64,000 nt of DNA, from positions 36,287,664 to 36,351,663 of the forward strand of contig CM042088.1 in the NCBI GenBank assembly GCA_023512835.1, in the 5' to 3' direction. How positions within the stretch are numbered: position 1 is the stretch's first letter; each line of letters begins with the position of its first letter. Made by a program: the position numbers and the translations under genes. The DNA is from Taxillus chinensis (taxonomy: Eukaryota > Streptophyta > Magnoliopsida > Santalales > Loranthaceae). The notes under the pieces are model-generated. The model saw nothing but the letters and a program-made list of their open reading frames with translations. It was not told the DNA's origin and made no database searches. This document shows, piece after piece, positions 12,421 through 25,139 of this stretch.

Positions 12421-12905
12421 ACTCTTCGATTCTTTGACTCTTTGGGTTTTCGAGTTTTCAATGAAGCGTTTGCTTAACCTGTTGATGTCACATGAGCTGT
12501 CTTTGACCCTTTTAGTCTTCAAGTTTTTTATTCTTTGGGTCTTCAACTCGGACTCAGCTTAGCCAACTTATCATTTTGTGGTGAGCCTTCGAGTCTTCGA
12601 TCTTTGAGTTTTCGAGTCTCTAGTTACCTTGATCTTGATAACTTCCTCCACTTTGAGAGATCTTCGACCCTTCAACCTTTTAAATCTTTGGGTGTGTATA
12701 CTTGTCAGCGTTCAGTAACCGTTCTTTTGTTTTAAGGCTTTGAATCTTTGACCCTCAAATCTTTGGTCTTCAAGTCTCCAGACTTAACATATTTATGATA
12801 ACATCTTCGAGTCTTTAGTTACCTTGCTCTTGACAGCTTCCACTACTTTAAGAGATCTTTGACCATTCAACCCTTCAAATCTTTGGGTATGTATACTTGT
12901 CAATA
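12420..12905. repeat. TCTTCGA/CTTTGA-rich repeats with a tandem duplication
   Basis: Words such as gagtcttcgatctttgag and cttcgacccttcaacc recur throughout. A unit of about 90 bases is present twice about 190 bases apart, at 12627-12713 and 12813-12899; both copies run from ctctagttacc/ctttagttacc to atctttgggt(g/a)tgtatacttgtca. Sequence at 12735-12795 recurs at 23175-23235. The motif resembles the minisatellite inside the solo LTR at 19135-19370. Confidence 0.75.
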
Positions 12906-12907
12906 GT

Positions 12908-15830
12908 TGTCATCACTAGATCCCGTCCGGGGGGAAAATTGCTTTCAGGGTGCGATTTCTCCCAACCTTTACCTGAATGATGATAAAAAAAGCGGAGTCG
13001 TCACCAATCGTTTTGAGGTACGATTAATTACCTAAAAGAAAAATAGTCTATGTCACTAGGGATGAGCCCGAAAGTTGATTACATATGAGGAAAGATTAGC
13101 ACTCTCACAAGTCACAATGCCCTTTCAGTAGCTATCTTAAGAGTTGGTGGTATCTAACTTGTTTTAATCGTTTACTTAAAAATTAACTTGTTTAAGGCAA
13201 TATTAAATTTTCTTATGGCCTAAGTTCTACTCTTTTTATTTTCTATAATTTATTTGTTAAAGTTGAAAATAAATGCAATTTATCCTAAGCATTTAAAGGA
13301 AGTCCAAGTGGTTTTGATTTTTGCCATTTATTTCTATTTTTTTTATTAAAATAAAAAAATTAAGTTTAATTTACCTAAAAGACTAAATGAATCCTAAGTT
13401 TTGGGTTATTTTATTTTATTTCTAAGTCCTGTTGAAGTTGAAGATGAAGTCCATTTTTCCCAAAGGTCTAAAAGGGAAAGGTATCTATTGAACTAAAAGG
13501 TTAGGGTTAACTTATTTCCTAAGCAAATCCTAATGGTCTAAAAAGAGAACTTGAAAAAGGAACAAAATCAAAACAAAACAAAAATAAAATAAAAGATAAG
13601 GGAATTTAACGAAAATATTTTCATTTTGTGAAAAGCTCCCTTTTTTATTTAAGTATAGTTAGTCTGGAAAAGTTTTTTTTGAAAGTTTTTTTTTATTTTT
13701 ATTTTTGCTTTTTTTAAAAACAAATAATAAAATAAAATACAAATATGTTATATGATCATGACTTCCCAAGTAAAATAAAAACACACTTTTTACTCTCTTT
13801 TTTTCACTTGTTTTTAATTCTTTTTTTTTTTCTCTCTTTTTCTCTTTTTTTTTGTTTTATTTTTTACTCTTGCTTCACTTTTTTTCATGGGCTTTGCTTA
13901 CAAATTATAAAAGTGTTGGGTAAGAGAACTATAGTTATACGATTAATAGCCAATACTAACATCTTCCTATGACCATTACATAAATAAATAAATAAATAAA
14001 AATAAAAATTACATGAAAAGACTATATACAGATGTTATCACAAGTGAAGTCTAGAGAACATTAATGCCAACATTAAAAGAATGGACATTCCTTAACCACC
14101 AACCAAGAGACATGATATAACAACTACAACGTAAACTAGTAAACTCGTGCAAAAATGGATCAAATAGGAGACACTTTGTTTATTCTCAACCAGACGACAA
14201 ACAAAACCAAAGGGGCATAGGGGGAACCAGATGCAAAGGGATGCAAAACAGGAAGATTTAAAATGGACTAGGCATGTATAAAAATGAAAGGGATTTACAG
14301 CTAATGAGTTTATAAACAAATGATAAAAAAACATGTGTTATTAAATGAAACAGTTGTAGGGGGAGCAGACCAAAGATGGAAAACAAAACATAAATGAAAA
14401 CATAAAAAACAATAAGAACCAACCACACAGAAGCCTTCTAGCCATCAAAACCTAACTCACGCACAATTAGGCAAACAAAAACAACACAATCCAAGAGACG
14501 ATTTGTATTGTAGATTAACTACTCATTCCTATACTTGGCCTTCCACACAATCAAGCATCCATCCACGCAGTCGGCAATAATCAAAAAGCTAACTATATAC
14601 CCACAACATCATTGAACAGAGCAAGATTGCAACAAGATGAAACATGAATAAAGGAATTCAATCAAATGGAACAAAGATCAAACAGAACGCAGGGAAACCA
14701 ACCACGACCAAGGGAACCACTTTCCTCCAAGGTAGCTCCTTTCTCCAAAACCGTGAACCTGGGGTGCCTCCTCGAGTGTCTCTTGGATACTGATTAGCTG
14801 ACGTGGCTTACTGGAATTCGTATCGTGAGCGTTTTGCCCCTAGCCATTCTGCCTCCTAAACTTCTTGGAACCATACATGGATTGTAGCAGGTCATTGAGG
14901 CATGTTACAGTTCAATCCTGAGGATGGGGAAGGGATGATGCTGGATAGGGAGGGCCGGTAGTGTGATTCTCGGTCAGCGGGAGGAATCTTCGTTGGGTTT
15001 GAAAGGGATGAAGGTGAGGATGCTTGTTATTTTGAAGAAGGGGTGACAGACAAGGAGTACTCTACACTGAACGGCAGAATAATTTCCGGCCAAGGGGAGC
15101 AGGGGATTTCGTACGCGGAGGAGGAGGAAACCAAAGGGTTTTTTGTTGATTTCAAAAATGGAGATAGAACCCACCCTGGTCGATTGGATTTGGGGGTTTT
15201 ATAAGTGAGTGGATAACGGATGGGTTTGGTTTGAGGGGGAGATAAGAACCATGGTTTGAGCATTGGTTGGGTTCGAAGGGCTTGAGTCGCTGCCAGTATA
15301 GGACTCCAATGGTCCTCCAATGGGTGTGGCGTGGAAGCGAGGAAGACGACGCGGCAAGAGTGGATCAGGGAAGAAAAAGACAAGAGGATTGGTGGGATAG
15401 GATGAAGAGACGACAATGCAAAGAGATAAGGTGGATTGAATATGTGGTCGAAATTTTTTTATGTTTATTTGTTTCTTATTTTGTTTTTATGCCTTTTGTT
15501 ATGTTTTTTTTTTATTTTCTAACCAATAAGATAATGACACATGAGTTGGACAAAGGCGGGAAAGAGAAAGAAGAAAATGTTTTTGTTGATTCATTTTGTA
15601 GTTTTTTAATTGATGTCTTTAGGTTTTTGGGATCAGGACAGTGACTTGGGTTTCAAAAAATTTCATGAAATTTATTTTTGAATCTGAGGTGTTTAAGGTG
15701 ATGGAGGAACAACTTCTTATTGCGGTTCATAACCATGGACCCTCAAAAGACACAGCCCACCACACGGATGACAAGTGTGCCATCCTCATATATACTCCTT
15801 ATGATAAACCCTAGGGGTTAAGGAGTCACA
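12908..15830 (-). mobile_element. Gypsy-type LTR-like remnant
   Basis: The left end (tgtcatcactagatcccgtc) and the following text, with gcggagtcgtcaccaatcg and ttttgaggtacgattaatta, closely resemble a terminus common in long plant gypsy LTRs. On the minus strand a TATA-like box (rc of atatatactcctt, near 15789) is followed by leader-like sequence, including a chance frame at 15416-15027. The inferred right end is ...aggagtcaca at 15830. The flanking 5-mers do not match, so the boundaries or integrity are uncertain. No retrotransposon proteins are encoded. Confidence 0.5.
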
Positions 15831-16806
15831 GATGTAAGTTGTCCCATATATGGATGCTGTTCTGACATGATCTTGCTAAGTAATTTACCATACATGCATT
15901 TCTTGAGTGAATTAACCCAATGGTTAAAGATTAGCTCAACTAGAGGAATTCTAAGTTGATTCACCACAACATACATGATACATGCATAGTAAGTGCTTAT
16001 GAACAACATATTCTTATCTTGGATGTTGACTAAAAACACATTTGCCTAATAAAATAGCCAAAAATCTAATGTGGATATGAAATCCAGTTTTCTTGCAATA
16101 CCTCTTAGTTGAGCCCCCTGGATCTTGATAATTCAATGCAATACTAAGTTCTCAGCTAGAAAGTTTAGGCATAGGGGCACTTACTTTCGGCACCTGGAAT
16201 ATTTGATGGATAATTCCATCTAAGACCACTACTTCGAAACCTTGTACTACTCCCACCAAGAAGTCTTCACCATTGGAGGCCTAATTCAGATAATATTTGG
16301 GAAAAACAACCATCAGATCTGACTTAAGAAAGGAAAAGGCACCATCTGGTAAGAAAAGAGCTACTCCGATAGAACTCCAGCAAGGATTCCAGCAAGGAGG
16401 AGGGAGAGCTTCAGAACTCAGAGAAAGTAAGCTTCTCTCAATTATTGCATCTGGTCAGGTGAAGGTTGGGTGAAGGGCTTCACCCGACCATTCATTTTTT
16501 TCATTTTTTCTTCACCCCTGATCACCTAGGAACAATTCTGTCCATCCAAAAAATTTGTGGGTCTAGTTGGGTGAAGGGCTTCACCCAACCAACCTGTATT
16601 CTTATTCTACTTTTAAATATATGAATGCCTGTGTTCAAGCCTATGGCGGCACTTGAACTACTACATTAAAGACCTCACCTGATGCACTTCATGAAACGGT
16701 TACTCAATTTATATACTTTTTCAGTCAACCAGCCTAGCCCTGGTATACTTCTTCTTACTTTCCTCTCATTTTAGGCATGAGGATCATGCCTTGGTTTAAG
16801 TGTGAA
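15831..16806. mobile_element. Old retroelement-derived DNA flanking the solo-LTR nest (left side)
   Basis: No gene. It contains GGTCGGGTGAA-type words (16455-16600) shared with 22725-22990. It ends in ggtttaagtgtgaa right where the outer solo LTR begins. The matching right-hand side starts at 21330, so the two flanks were probably one older retroelement before the insertion. Confidence 0.4.
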
Positions 16807-17960
16807 TGTCACGCCCCCGAATTCCAAGGAACTCAAAACCAGAAACATGACTTCCCCTTGCTCGCACTCAAAGGGTCAAAGGGTTAGTGACAGCACCAAT
16901 AGAGACTACACTGCGGGTGCTGTCTCAATCATGCAAATATGTACAGTTATACATCAAGGGTAATCATGTACTTTCTCAAACATCATCATGCATACAATAT
17001 GTCAAACAGTCATGCAAATCAAATTCCCAAATAGTGTGCCAATACAACTGTCCACGAACCCATGTCCTGGATACTATACATAATCCATACATAATATAAT
17101 ATTATATCATACATTAGAGTATTGGGCACGTCTTTTTGGAAGAAAGTCCTCTACTAGTCTTGAGTCGCACCTGAAAAGGATAAACAACAAAGTAGGGGTG
17201 AGCTACAAGCTCAGTAGGTGACCCCATAATTCCACATCACTCTACTATGCAAAACAGTAGATAAGTCTACACTACATGCTCAGTGTACTCATGTATCGTG
17301 TAGTCTGCATAATCATTAGGACTTAACCTGCAAACAAACATCAGGACCCAGCCTATCCACACAGGATAGCTTGTCCATGATCCTCAAATGGATCCTAAGT
17401 TAGGGCACTCAGCTCCAGCACCATGAGCTCAACAGCTCAACTTAAGCTACAACCTGTCATCACGAGCTCAACAGCTCAACCCAGGTCTCATCTTGTCAAG
17501 TTAAACACATAGCACAACCTGTGCATCACGGTGAGGACAAACAAGTTATAGAGCCCAAGGCCTAATCCTCAAATCAATATGGCATTAGGGTTTACAACAC
17601 TCTCTTTATAACTGAGGCCAGTCTTCACAAATCGATCCTCATGACTTAACTAAGGAAGAGGATTTTTGCAGAAGGTGCTTTCTTGAAATAAAAAGTCCCG
17701 ACAATGGTTTCTTATATCATAACTAAGATAACCTGATTTTTGGGGAGTTTTCTGAGAGGTCTAACCCCACTTCGCAAATAGTCACCTCGATCCAAAAATT
17801 GAATTTTTCGGGTGTCAGTGCTAATTCTCATTTTTCACATTTTCAAGGAGTGAGAATTTGATTTTCTAGTATTTCTCTTTGAATCCAAAGGAGGGGGGGG
17901 GGGGATTTCCTTATTTACATTGTAACTTAAGTGTACTACTTAAATGTAGAGATGCATAAT

Positions 17961-20313
17961 TGTCACGACCCCAAATTCCAGGGAACCCGGAACTAGGAAC
18001 ATGACTTCCCCTTGCCCGCACCTGAAAGGTCAAGGGGTTGGTGACTAGCACCAATGGAGACTACACCGCGGGTGTTATCTCAAATATGCAACCCTGTATA
18101 GTCATACATCAATGGTAATCCGGTACTTTCCCATATATCATCATGCATACAATAAGTCAAACAGTCATACAGACATCACATCACAAATAGTATGCAAATA
18201 CAACTGTCCACGGACCCATGTCCGGGATATCATACAAAACAATACAGAATATAATACTATATCATACATCAGAGTAGTGGGCGTCCTCTTAGAAAAAAGT
18301 CCTCCATTAATCTCGAGTCACACCTGAAAAAGGTAAACAACAAGTAGGGGTGAGCGATAAGCTCAGCAGGTGACCCTAAAACTTCACAGCATGCAAACAT
18401 GCAAGTCTATACTATATGCTCAGTGTACTCGTGCACCGTGTAGTGTGCACAATCATCAAGACTCAGCCTGTAAACAAATATCAGGACCCAGCCTGCCCAT
18501 ACAGGACAGCTTGTCCACGATACCCAACAAGATCCCAGCTCAGGGCACTCAACCTCTACCACAGCGCTATATGCCCGAACACAGTACCACACAGGCCTGC
18601 CATCGGCCCATATGCCTGCCCCGTCATCCGCATAGCATCATCTGTGCTCCACGGTGAGAACCCAACAAGTCATAGAGCCCAAGCCCCAATTCCTCAGACC
18701 AACATACCAACACCAATATGGCATTTAAGGTTCACCATACTCCCTTTATAACTAAAGCCAGTCTTCACAAATCGATCATCATTCCTTGACCAAGGAAGGA
18801 GATACCCATAGGAGTTGTTTTCTTAAAATAAAAAGTCCCGGCATTGGGTTCCCATATCATAACTAAGATAATCTGATTTTTGGGAATTTTTCTGAGATGT
18901 CTAACCTCACTTTCCAAAAATTCACTTCTACGAAAAACTGGATTTTTCCGAGATTTTACACTAAAACCTAATTTTCACATTTTGAAGGAGTGAGAATTAA
19001 TTTTTCTAGTATTTTTCTTTGAATCTGAAAGGGGGGTATTTCGTTATTTACATTGTAACTTAATACTTAAATGTGTAGATGGGTATAGGTTACAATGTAA
19101 ATAGTCTAGTCCAGTGTTCAGTTACACTGCTGGAGCTGCGACTCGTAGCACGGAACTGCAGCGCGCCTCGAAGACTCGAAGCTGGTCTTCGATTTTCGAC
19201 CTTCGGACTATGAACTTCGACCTTCAGACTACGGGTCTACGGATCTACGATCGACCTTCGGACTACGGGTCTACGGATCTACGAACTACGAACTATGAAC
19301 CTTCGACCCAATGACCCTGGATCTTCGACCCTTCGACCCAGAACTTCGGATTTTCGTCATTTCGATCCAGTAATTCGCCCGAGGCACTATTCATCATCGT
19401 TTTTGTCTGTTCTTCGTCTAGAATCATCCCAGCAACCCCCAGGCGCTCACAAACACACATTTTACGCAACAGACTACGATATCTACCTCAAAATGTGTCC
19501 AGAACGCCTCTAAATCGCATAGATAATAGCAGTAATACGCACTAAATTTCAGATTTTCAGAAATCTAGATCTAAATCCAGATTTCCATGGTTGACTTCTC
19601 AATCCTCATGAAATACACAGTTATACAACCTCAAAACTACATAAACATATATTAAAACTGATATAAAACAGTTCTTAACCACAGATCTTATGCTAAACCA
19701 TTAGATCTAACCCAAAATTGGATTCCCCCAAAACCTAGGGTTCATGCTTAATTTCATAAATTATGACAAATTCATGCATACCAAAGATAGAATCAAGATA
19801 AGAAGTTCAAGGACACTTACCTAGAGTAATTCTTTAAGCTCCACGAACCCAAATCGCCCCAAATCGCCAAGGCACCAAGCTCCAAGCTCTCTCTCAAACG
19901 CACAAACGTGATAGCGTAAAAGTGAAAGCTCTTTCTTTTCCTACTATTTATATTTTTGTCAGTTATTGACCAATAACTAACCTAGTCAATCATTGACCTA
20001 GTCAATAATTGACCTCCCAACACAATAATTGACCTCCAAGGTCCCGAACTCCAAATTGAGTCAAATTACAGTCAAAACGCTCGAAATGACGAGCACAACA
20101 CTAAGCAGATATTATCACACTCAAATGACCGCCCAAATGCAAAGTCAACCAATAAACCCTGAAAAGTCAACAATCAGGTCAAACGGGGCCCCGACTCGGA
20201 ATCGGGCCCAGGTACAGTTAAAATGCTCACATCGACGACTACACTACCGTCCAGATAGTTGCATTCTCATAGAATGGTTATCTCTTAAAACTACCCAAAT
20301 ACGAGTCTTTACA
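17961..20313 (-). mobile_element. Inner solo LTR, same family, with perfect ATAAT target duplication
   Basis: The element starts tgtcacgaccccaaattcc and ends acgagtctttaca (2353 bases). ATAAT flanks both sides exactly (17956-17960 and 20314-20318). Removing element plus one duplication restores the outer LTR: taaatgtagagatgcataat joins ggtttacaatgtaaatgg, matching the inner copy's own taaatgtgtag...ggttacaatgtaaatag. On the minus strand a TATA-like box (rc of actatttatatttt, about 19943-19956) is followed by a GA-rich leader and an aggtaagt-like sequence near 19820, so the promoter reads leftwards. No retrotransposon genes. Confidence 0.93.
19135..19370. repeat. CTTCGA/CTACGG minisatellite within the inner LTR
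   Basis: Short units such as cgaccttcggactacgg, gtctacggatctacga and cttcgaccc repeat through the U3-like part of the inner LTR. The corresponding place in the outer LTR instead has GTCGACC-type repeats (20405-20560). This segment has therefore changed faster than the rest of the LTR. Confidence 0.85.
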
Positions 20314-20404
20314 ATAATGGTTTACAATGTAAATGGTCCTTCGGAATATTGCTGCTTTGTAACTCCCTGGAAACTCTACTTGAAAGCTCTTTGGAAACTG
20401 TAAT

Positions 20405-20560
20405 TAGTCAATGTCGACCTTCCCATAGGTCGACATCAACCACACTATCTAGTTGATGTCGAACACACTGCACCTCTACCTTCCCATGTCGACTAGGTTG
20501 ACCTATGTCAACCCTACCATATCAACCATGTCGACCCTGTCGACCCTATCATCTGTATTC
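20405..20560. repeat. GTCGACC/ATGTCGAC short repeats in the outer LTR
   Basis: Repeated gtcgacc, tgtcgac and gttgatgtc words in both orientations, with tcgaccctgtcgaccctatc near the end. It lies in the outer solo LTR just right of the inner insertion. Confidence 0.75.
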
Positions 20561-20884
20561 GCATAAATGGGTCTGCAACCTGCTGTTCATATGTAATCGA
20601 GTCCAAGGATCCCAAAAATGTTATTCTAAGCCTCAATTCAACCCTAAAATGGGTTTTTAATCCCTCCTAGCCAAGTTAGGCTACACAAACAACCTAACCT
20701 TAAGGTTTTGAACCCAAATTCGAGTTTCCCCAATTCCTAGGGTTCATCATGAAATTCATAGAATTTCCTAATTCTTGCATGTTAAACATCACATAAACAG
20801 TAGAGAAGTAAAGAAACACCTACTTAGAATGATTCCTGAGGATCAAATAAGCTCAAAACACCCCAAATCAAAGGCCCCAAGCTT

Positions 20885-20887
<3 letters not shown>

Positions 20888-20938
<51 letters not shown>
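20888..20938. repeat. (CT)n microsatellite
   Basis: About 25 uninterrupted CT units in the leader-like part of the outer solo LTR. On the minus strand it is a GA tract downstream of the LTR promoter. Confidence 0.95.
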
Positions 20939-20939
<1 letters not shown>

Positions 20940-21329
20940 ATCTCTACAACGCACGAATAATGAAACATAATGTGGAAGCTCTTACTTTCCTCTTATTTAT
21001 ATTTTTGTATTTTCTTTCATTGATAAATCCCAAAAATACTAATTGACTTCCCAAGCTCATGAACTCCAAATTGAGCCCAAGTATAGTCAAAGCGCCCGAA
21101 AGGATGAGCATATCACTATCGAGATATTTTCTAATCCAATTGACTGCTCAACTGCAAGGTCAACTAACAAATTCTGAGAAAGTCAACAATCGGACCACTC
21201 GGGGCCCCGACCCAGAATCAGGCCCAAGTACTGGCAAAATGCTCACACCGATGGCCACAATACCATCTAGATGTTTTCAGCGTCATAGAAAAGCTATCTC
21301 TCAGTCCAACCCAAATAAGGGTCTTTACA

Positions 21330-23240
21330 GTAAAGAAGGGAAAAGTATTGCACACTTTTTGCTTTTCTTTGTTTGCTTACATGTTTTTACTATATCCCTT
21401 GTATATACATTACATGCATGTTTGTTTGACCATGGAGATAGCATATGATTTATGATAAAGGCACATGTATCTACTTGAAGTATATTGTTTGAATTGGTAG
21501 TAATACGTGTATTCTTTTTTATTCTTTTCTCTATGCTTGGAATGATATCATTATATGCATGAGCCATCACTTGGGTTCTTACAAGGTTTTTCATGTTTAA
21601 ATGTAAAAACTTGCTCAATCCATGGAGTTGTGCTTAGAGAGAAACATTCCATCATCACAATTTCTTTTATGAGTGATTTTATCTCTTGGTTGATAAGCTT
21701 GGGCAAGTACATGTTTGACCAACTTATGATTGGTTTGTGCTGGCTAAGATAGGCTAGAGTCATATGTTGTAGTGATGTGAATAGTTTAGTTGATGCTCCT
21801 TAGTCTTGGATCTAAAAAAATAGAAAAAAAATTAAGAATAAGGGTAATTATTGTAAATGGGTTTTATCATCTTTCAAGGACAACTTCTCCTCTCGTCACC
21901 AAATGATCATATTGTACATCTCATATTTTTATGCCACTTTTACTTTGTGTTTGTCCTATAAAAAAAGAGGAGAATAAACAAAAGAAAGCAAAACAGAATG
22001 ATTTCTGAGCCTACATCTGTTTACGATAGAGCATCATGGTTGAATATGGCAAAGGCTATGGTTTGTGGTAAGACTTGATGTGTCATCATAAGATAGGACT
22101 ACTTGTACTTACTTAAGGTCTGAAAACCCTTAGAGGTATTGAGAGTGAGTGGTGTGCGACTTACACTTGAGTGAGGCTACCTTGTTTCCATTATGAGGAC
22201 TCCATGAATTTGCTTGTTATGCTTTTAACTTGTTAAACTTGGTTGTTCCTTAGTATTGGTAAGGATTGTATATTATTATTGGACTAAGTATAAGAAGGCG
22301 ATGCAAATTATTTTGAGCTATACTTTGATCATGCATTACACTTTCATATGTTACATGTGCTTTCTTTTAATCATTATCTTACTTGTGTTTTCCTTTTTCT
22401 TATTTTTCACCTTTCCTTAATTGAGTGTTTATTTCTATTCTTGCTCGGGATGAGCAAGGTTCAAGTGTGAAGGAGATGATTAAGGGGATTTTTAATACTT
22501 TTTAAGGCCATTTTAGGTACATTTTCATACATTTTGCTTCATTTATTACCCAATTGAATTATATTATCACATTTTCCTGCCTTGACTAAGAAAAGAGGTT
22601 TTTTTAGCATTTTTGTGATGTTTTTGCTATGTTTTGATAGGAATCTAAGAATTAAGGAAGAATTCACCAGATTATCAGAAAAAAGTTGAAATCACAAAGA
22701 CCTAAAGACCATGACGAGCTAATTTAAAGTTGGTCGGGTGAAGGTCGGGTGAAACCCATCTTGCATATTTGGAGTCTTCAAGCTTCACTGAAGACACTTT
22801 CCTTCTGGTCGGGTGAAAGCTGAGGTGGTTTGGTGATGGTCGAGTAAAGTTGATTTTTACATGTTCAGAGTCTACAAGCATTAGTGAAGAAAATATCCAT
22901 CAAGTCCGATGAAATCTGAGTTGATATGATGATAGTTGGGTGAAGGTCGGATGAAGCTTTCTTCACCAGACCAAGCCCAAATTTTGGCGATGGAATTCTC
23001 ATTTTGGAAGCTCACTTATTTCCTTTTGGATGGAAGTCATTTGAACAAAGAATAGACACCAAACACTTAAGTCAAAGGAAAATTAATAGAAGAAATTCAA
23101 ATTCAAATAAGTGCTTTGCATTGGGACTGGAGCGTTTTTAGATTTAGTTGAGTGATAAAAGATGAATATTTAATCTAAAAAGGCTTCGAATCTTTAACCC
23201 TCGAATCTTTGGGTCTTCGAGTTTCCAGACTTGACATATT
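21330..23240. mobile_element. Old retroelement-derived DNA, right side of the solo-LTR nest
   Basis: No intact gene. A sequence typical of the 3' end of plant gypsy elements occurs at 22445-22500 (gggatgagcaaggttcaagt, then gtgaaggagatgattaagg), followed by LTR-like text. 22725-22990 repeats GGTCGGGTGAA-type words. 23175-23235 repeats the cttcgaatcttt segment also found at 12735-12795. Short frames at 21325-21763 have no recognisable homology. Confidence 0.4.
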
Positions 23241-25052
23241 TTTGACAACTTCAATAATAGTTGGCCAACCTCAAATATATTGGAGGTATATCAATGAATT
23301 AATTTATTAAATTGAATGCATATCTAAATCTCAAAAAAATAAAATCATTAAAATTAACACATAATTGACCCAATATTGAAAGAACAAGGTATTTAAATAA
23401 GGAATCCAAAAATTAGCAACCACGAACACAACGGCAGGCACATGGGTGACCTAATCCAGTGAACTACACGACACAATAGCAATAAACATCAATAAAGAAC
23501 AACAAAAATTCCAAATACAACACTAGAATTTAGGGGCTTGCAAATTCCATATGAGGATTAAAGAATAGAGATTCACTACACAAACAAACCTAAGTCCTAA
23601 ATTTTAATTTTGGCTCCAAACTCAATTTATTCGTGTATTCTAGTAAAAACACCTTCCTTCAAATCAAAGGAAGGTGATTCAATGGCACTGCAGAAGAAGA
23701 TAACATTGGTTGGGAGATTGAGGTCTACGAAAAAACCCTCACTCTGGGAGCTCCCGATGGTGTTGCCGAATTGGGATAAGGAGGCCGGCCACGGCGGAAA
23801 GGTTGGCAGAGGCAGTAAGGGGGTGAGGAAGGAGAGAGCTAGGGTCGCCCCTATTGCATAAACATTTATATAAGCCAAGCATGGCGCCTATATCATATGC
23901 ATGCATGATATACAGTTAGAATATCAAAACACATCATCCGCACATATCATTGGATTCCTTGTGGGATTACCAATCACCCATAGCACAATATGCCAAGAAT
24001 AACATCAATCATCATAGAAGAGTCAAACTATAACAAACAAATAATGTACTGGTCAAGCCAATCAACAAGTCAATATAGTTTATTGAAAAGAAACCCCAAG
24101 GGTTACCCTCACACCACAACTATAACATAAAAACCATAACATAATAGTATCAAATTGGATCAATAGACAATACCTTATCTACTAATGGGGTTTCATCAAA
24201 CTCAATACTAATGTTCCATTAACTATAACACCTTATATAGGTTCAATTTCAAGTTCACCTACATCAATATCTATGTCAACATTTTGCATCCTCCGCCCTC
24301 AAGTTAGAATTCCAAAGGGAAATTTGGGTGAAACCCTAATTTCCCAACTATCCTATTAGTTCGCATTGTAGCCAATGTCAAGCTATCATACTTATGGTTC
24401 CAATCAAAGCCTAGGGTTTATAGGTTAAAATCCACATTCAAGCCCTAGGGTTCCTAAAAACCTTAATTCAACCAAGCATGGCCTAGGATTTCACATTTTA
24501 AAATGCCATTGATCATTCTATGGGGATTTATAGTGAAGGTCATGCACAATAGCCTCTACCTCAAACTTTACCACGTGGGCCTACACCAAACCCTAAATCA
24601 ACCCCTTCTTCATTGAACATCTCATCATAGGTCATTGCAAGTCATCATTGTTCCCAAATAATAGAACTAGAATTCCATGTGGGTCTGATGGGGTGAATTC
24701 CTCTCCTTCAATAGTATGAGTTCTTCATCCTTCATCATTAACCCTCAATAAAGATTACAATTAATTATTGATTTTCATCAACTACATTGCCATATTTTGG
24801 GTATATAACTATTATTCTTTGATTGCTCTTGAAATAGTTTGCAATCTCTGATCATTGGCATGAGATTGGGTGTCATCATTACTACCAGTTTGAGACATCG
24901 ATTGAGAGAAACCCACTTTGATACTGATTGATGTAGCATGTCAATCAAATAATCAACTTATAATTTATTATTATTAAGAGAAACTCATTCAAATCAAAAG
25001 AATTGGATAAAATAGAGGAAAACCACAAAAAAATTCAATAATAATGATAGTT
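23241..25052. other. Intergenic, no gene recognised
   Basis: AT-rich, with a GC-richer patch near 23690-23860 where short frames occur on both strands. Nothing resembles a known protein. The region ends exactly at the GTT preceding the CACTA terminus. Confidence 0.45.
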
Positions 25053-25139
25053 CACTACAAGAAATCAGACCTACGATAACATCAAACAATAACACTATTG
25101 AAAAAGTGTTACCGTAAGCACCTATTTATAAAAAAAAAA

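Larger units (their letters stand above)
16807..21329 (-). mobile_element. Outer solo LTR, split by a younger solo LTR
   Basis: On the plus strand the element starts tgtcacgcccccgaattcc and ends aagggtctttaca, so in its own (minus) orientation it runs TGTAAAGAC to GTGACA. It is interrupted at 17960 by the inner LTR and resumes at 20319. The element is 2165 bases without the insert. Flanks are gtgaa (16802-16806) and gtaaa (21330-21334), a 5-base target duplication with one mismatch. The minus orientation is supported by homology to the inner copy, which has a TATA box on that strand. No internal region or second LTR is seen. It also holds GTCGAC-rich repeats (20405-20560) and a CT microsatellite. 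Confidence 0.85.

Noticed and set aside
15027..15416. 129-residue minus-strand frame
   Set aside because: It lies in the leader-like part of an LTR remnant, is proline/serine-rich and lacks family features.
12908..15830. Complete solo LTR with defined target duplication
   Set aside because: The flanks atagt and gatgt do not match; reported only as an LTR-like remnant.
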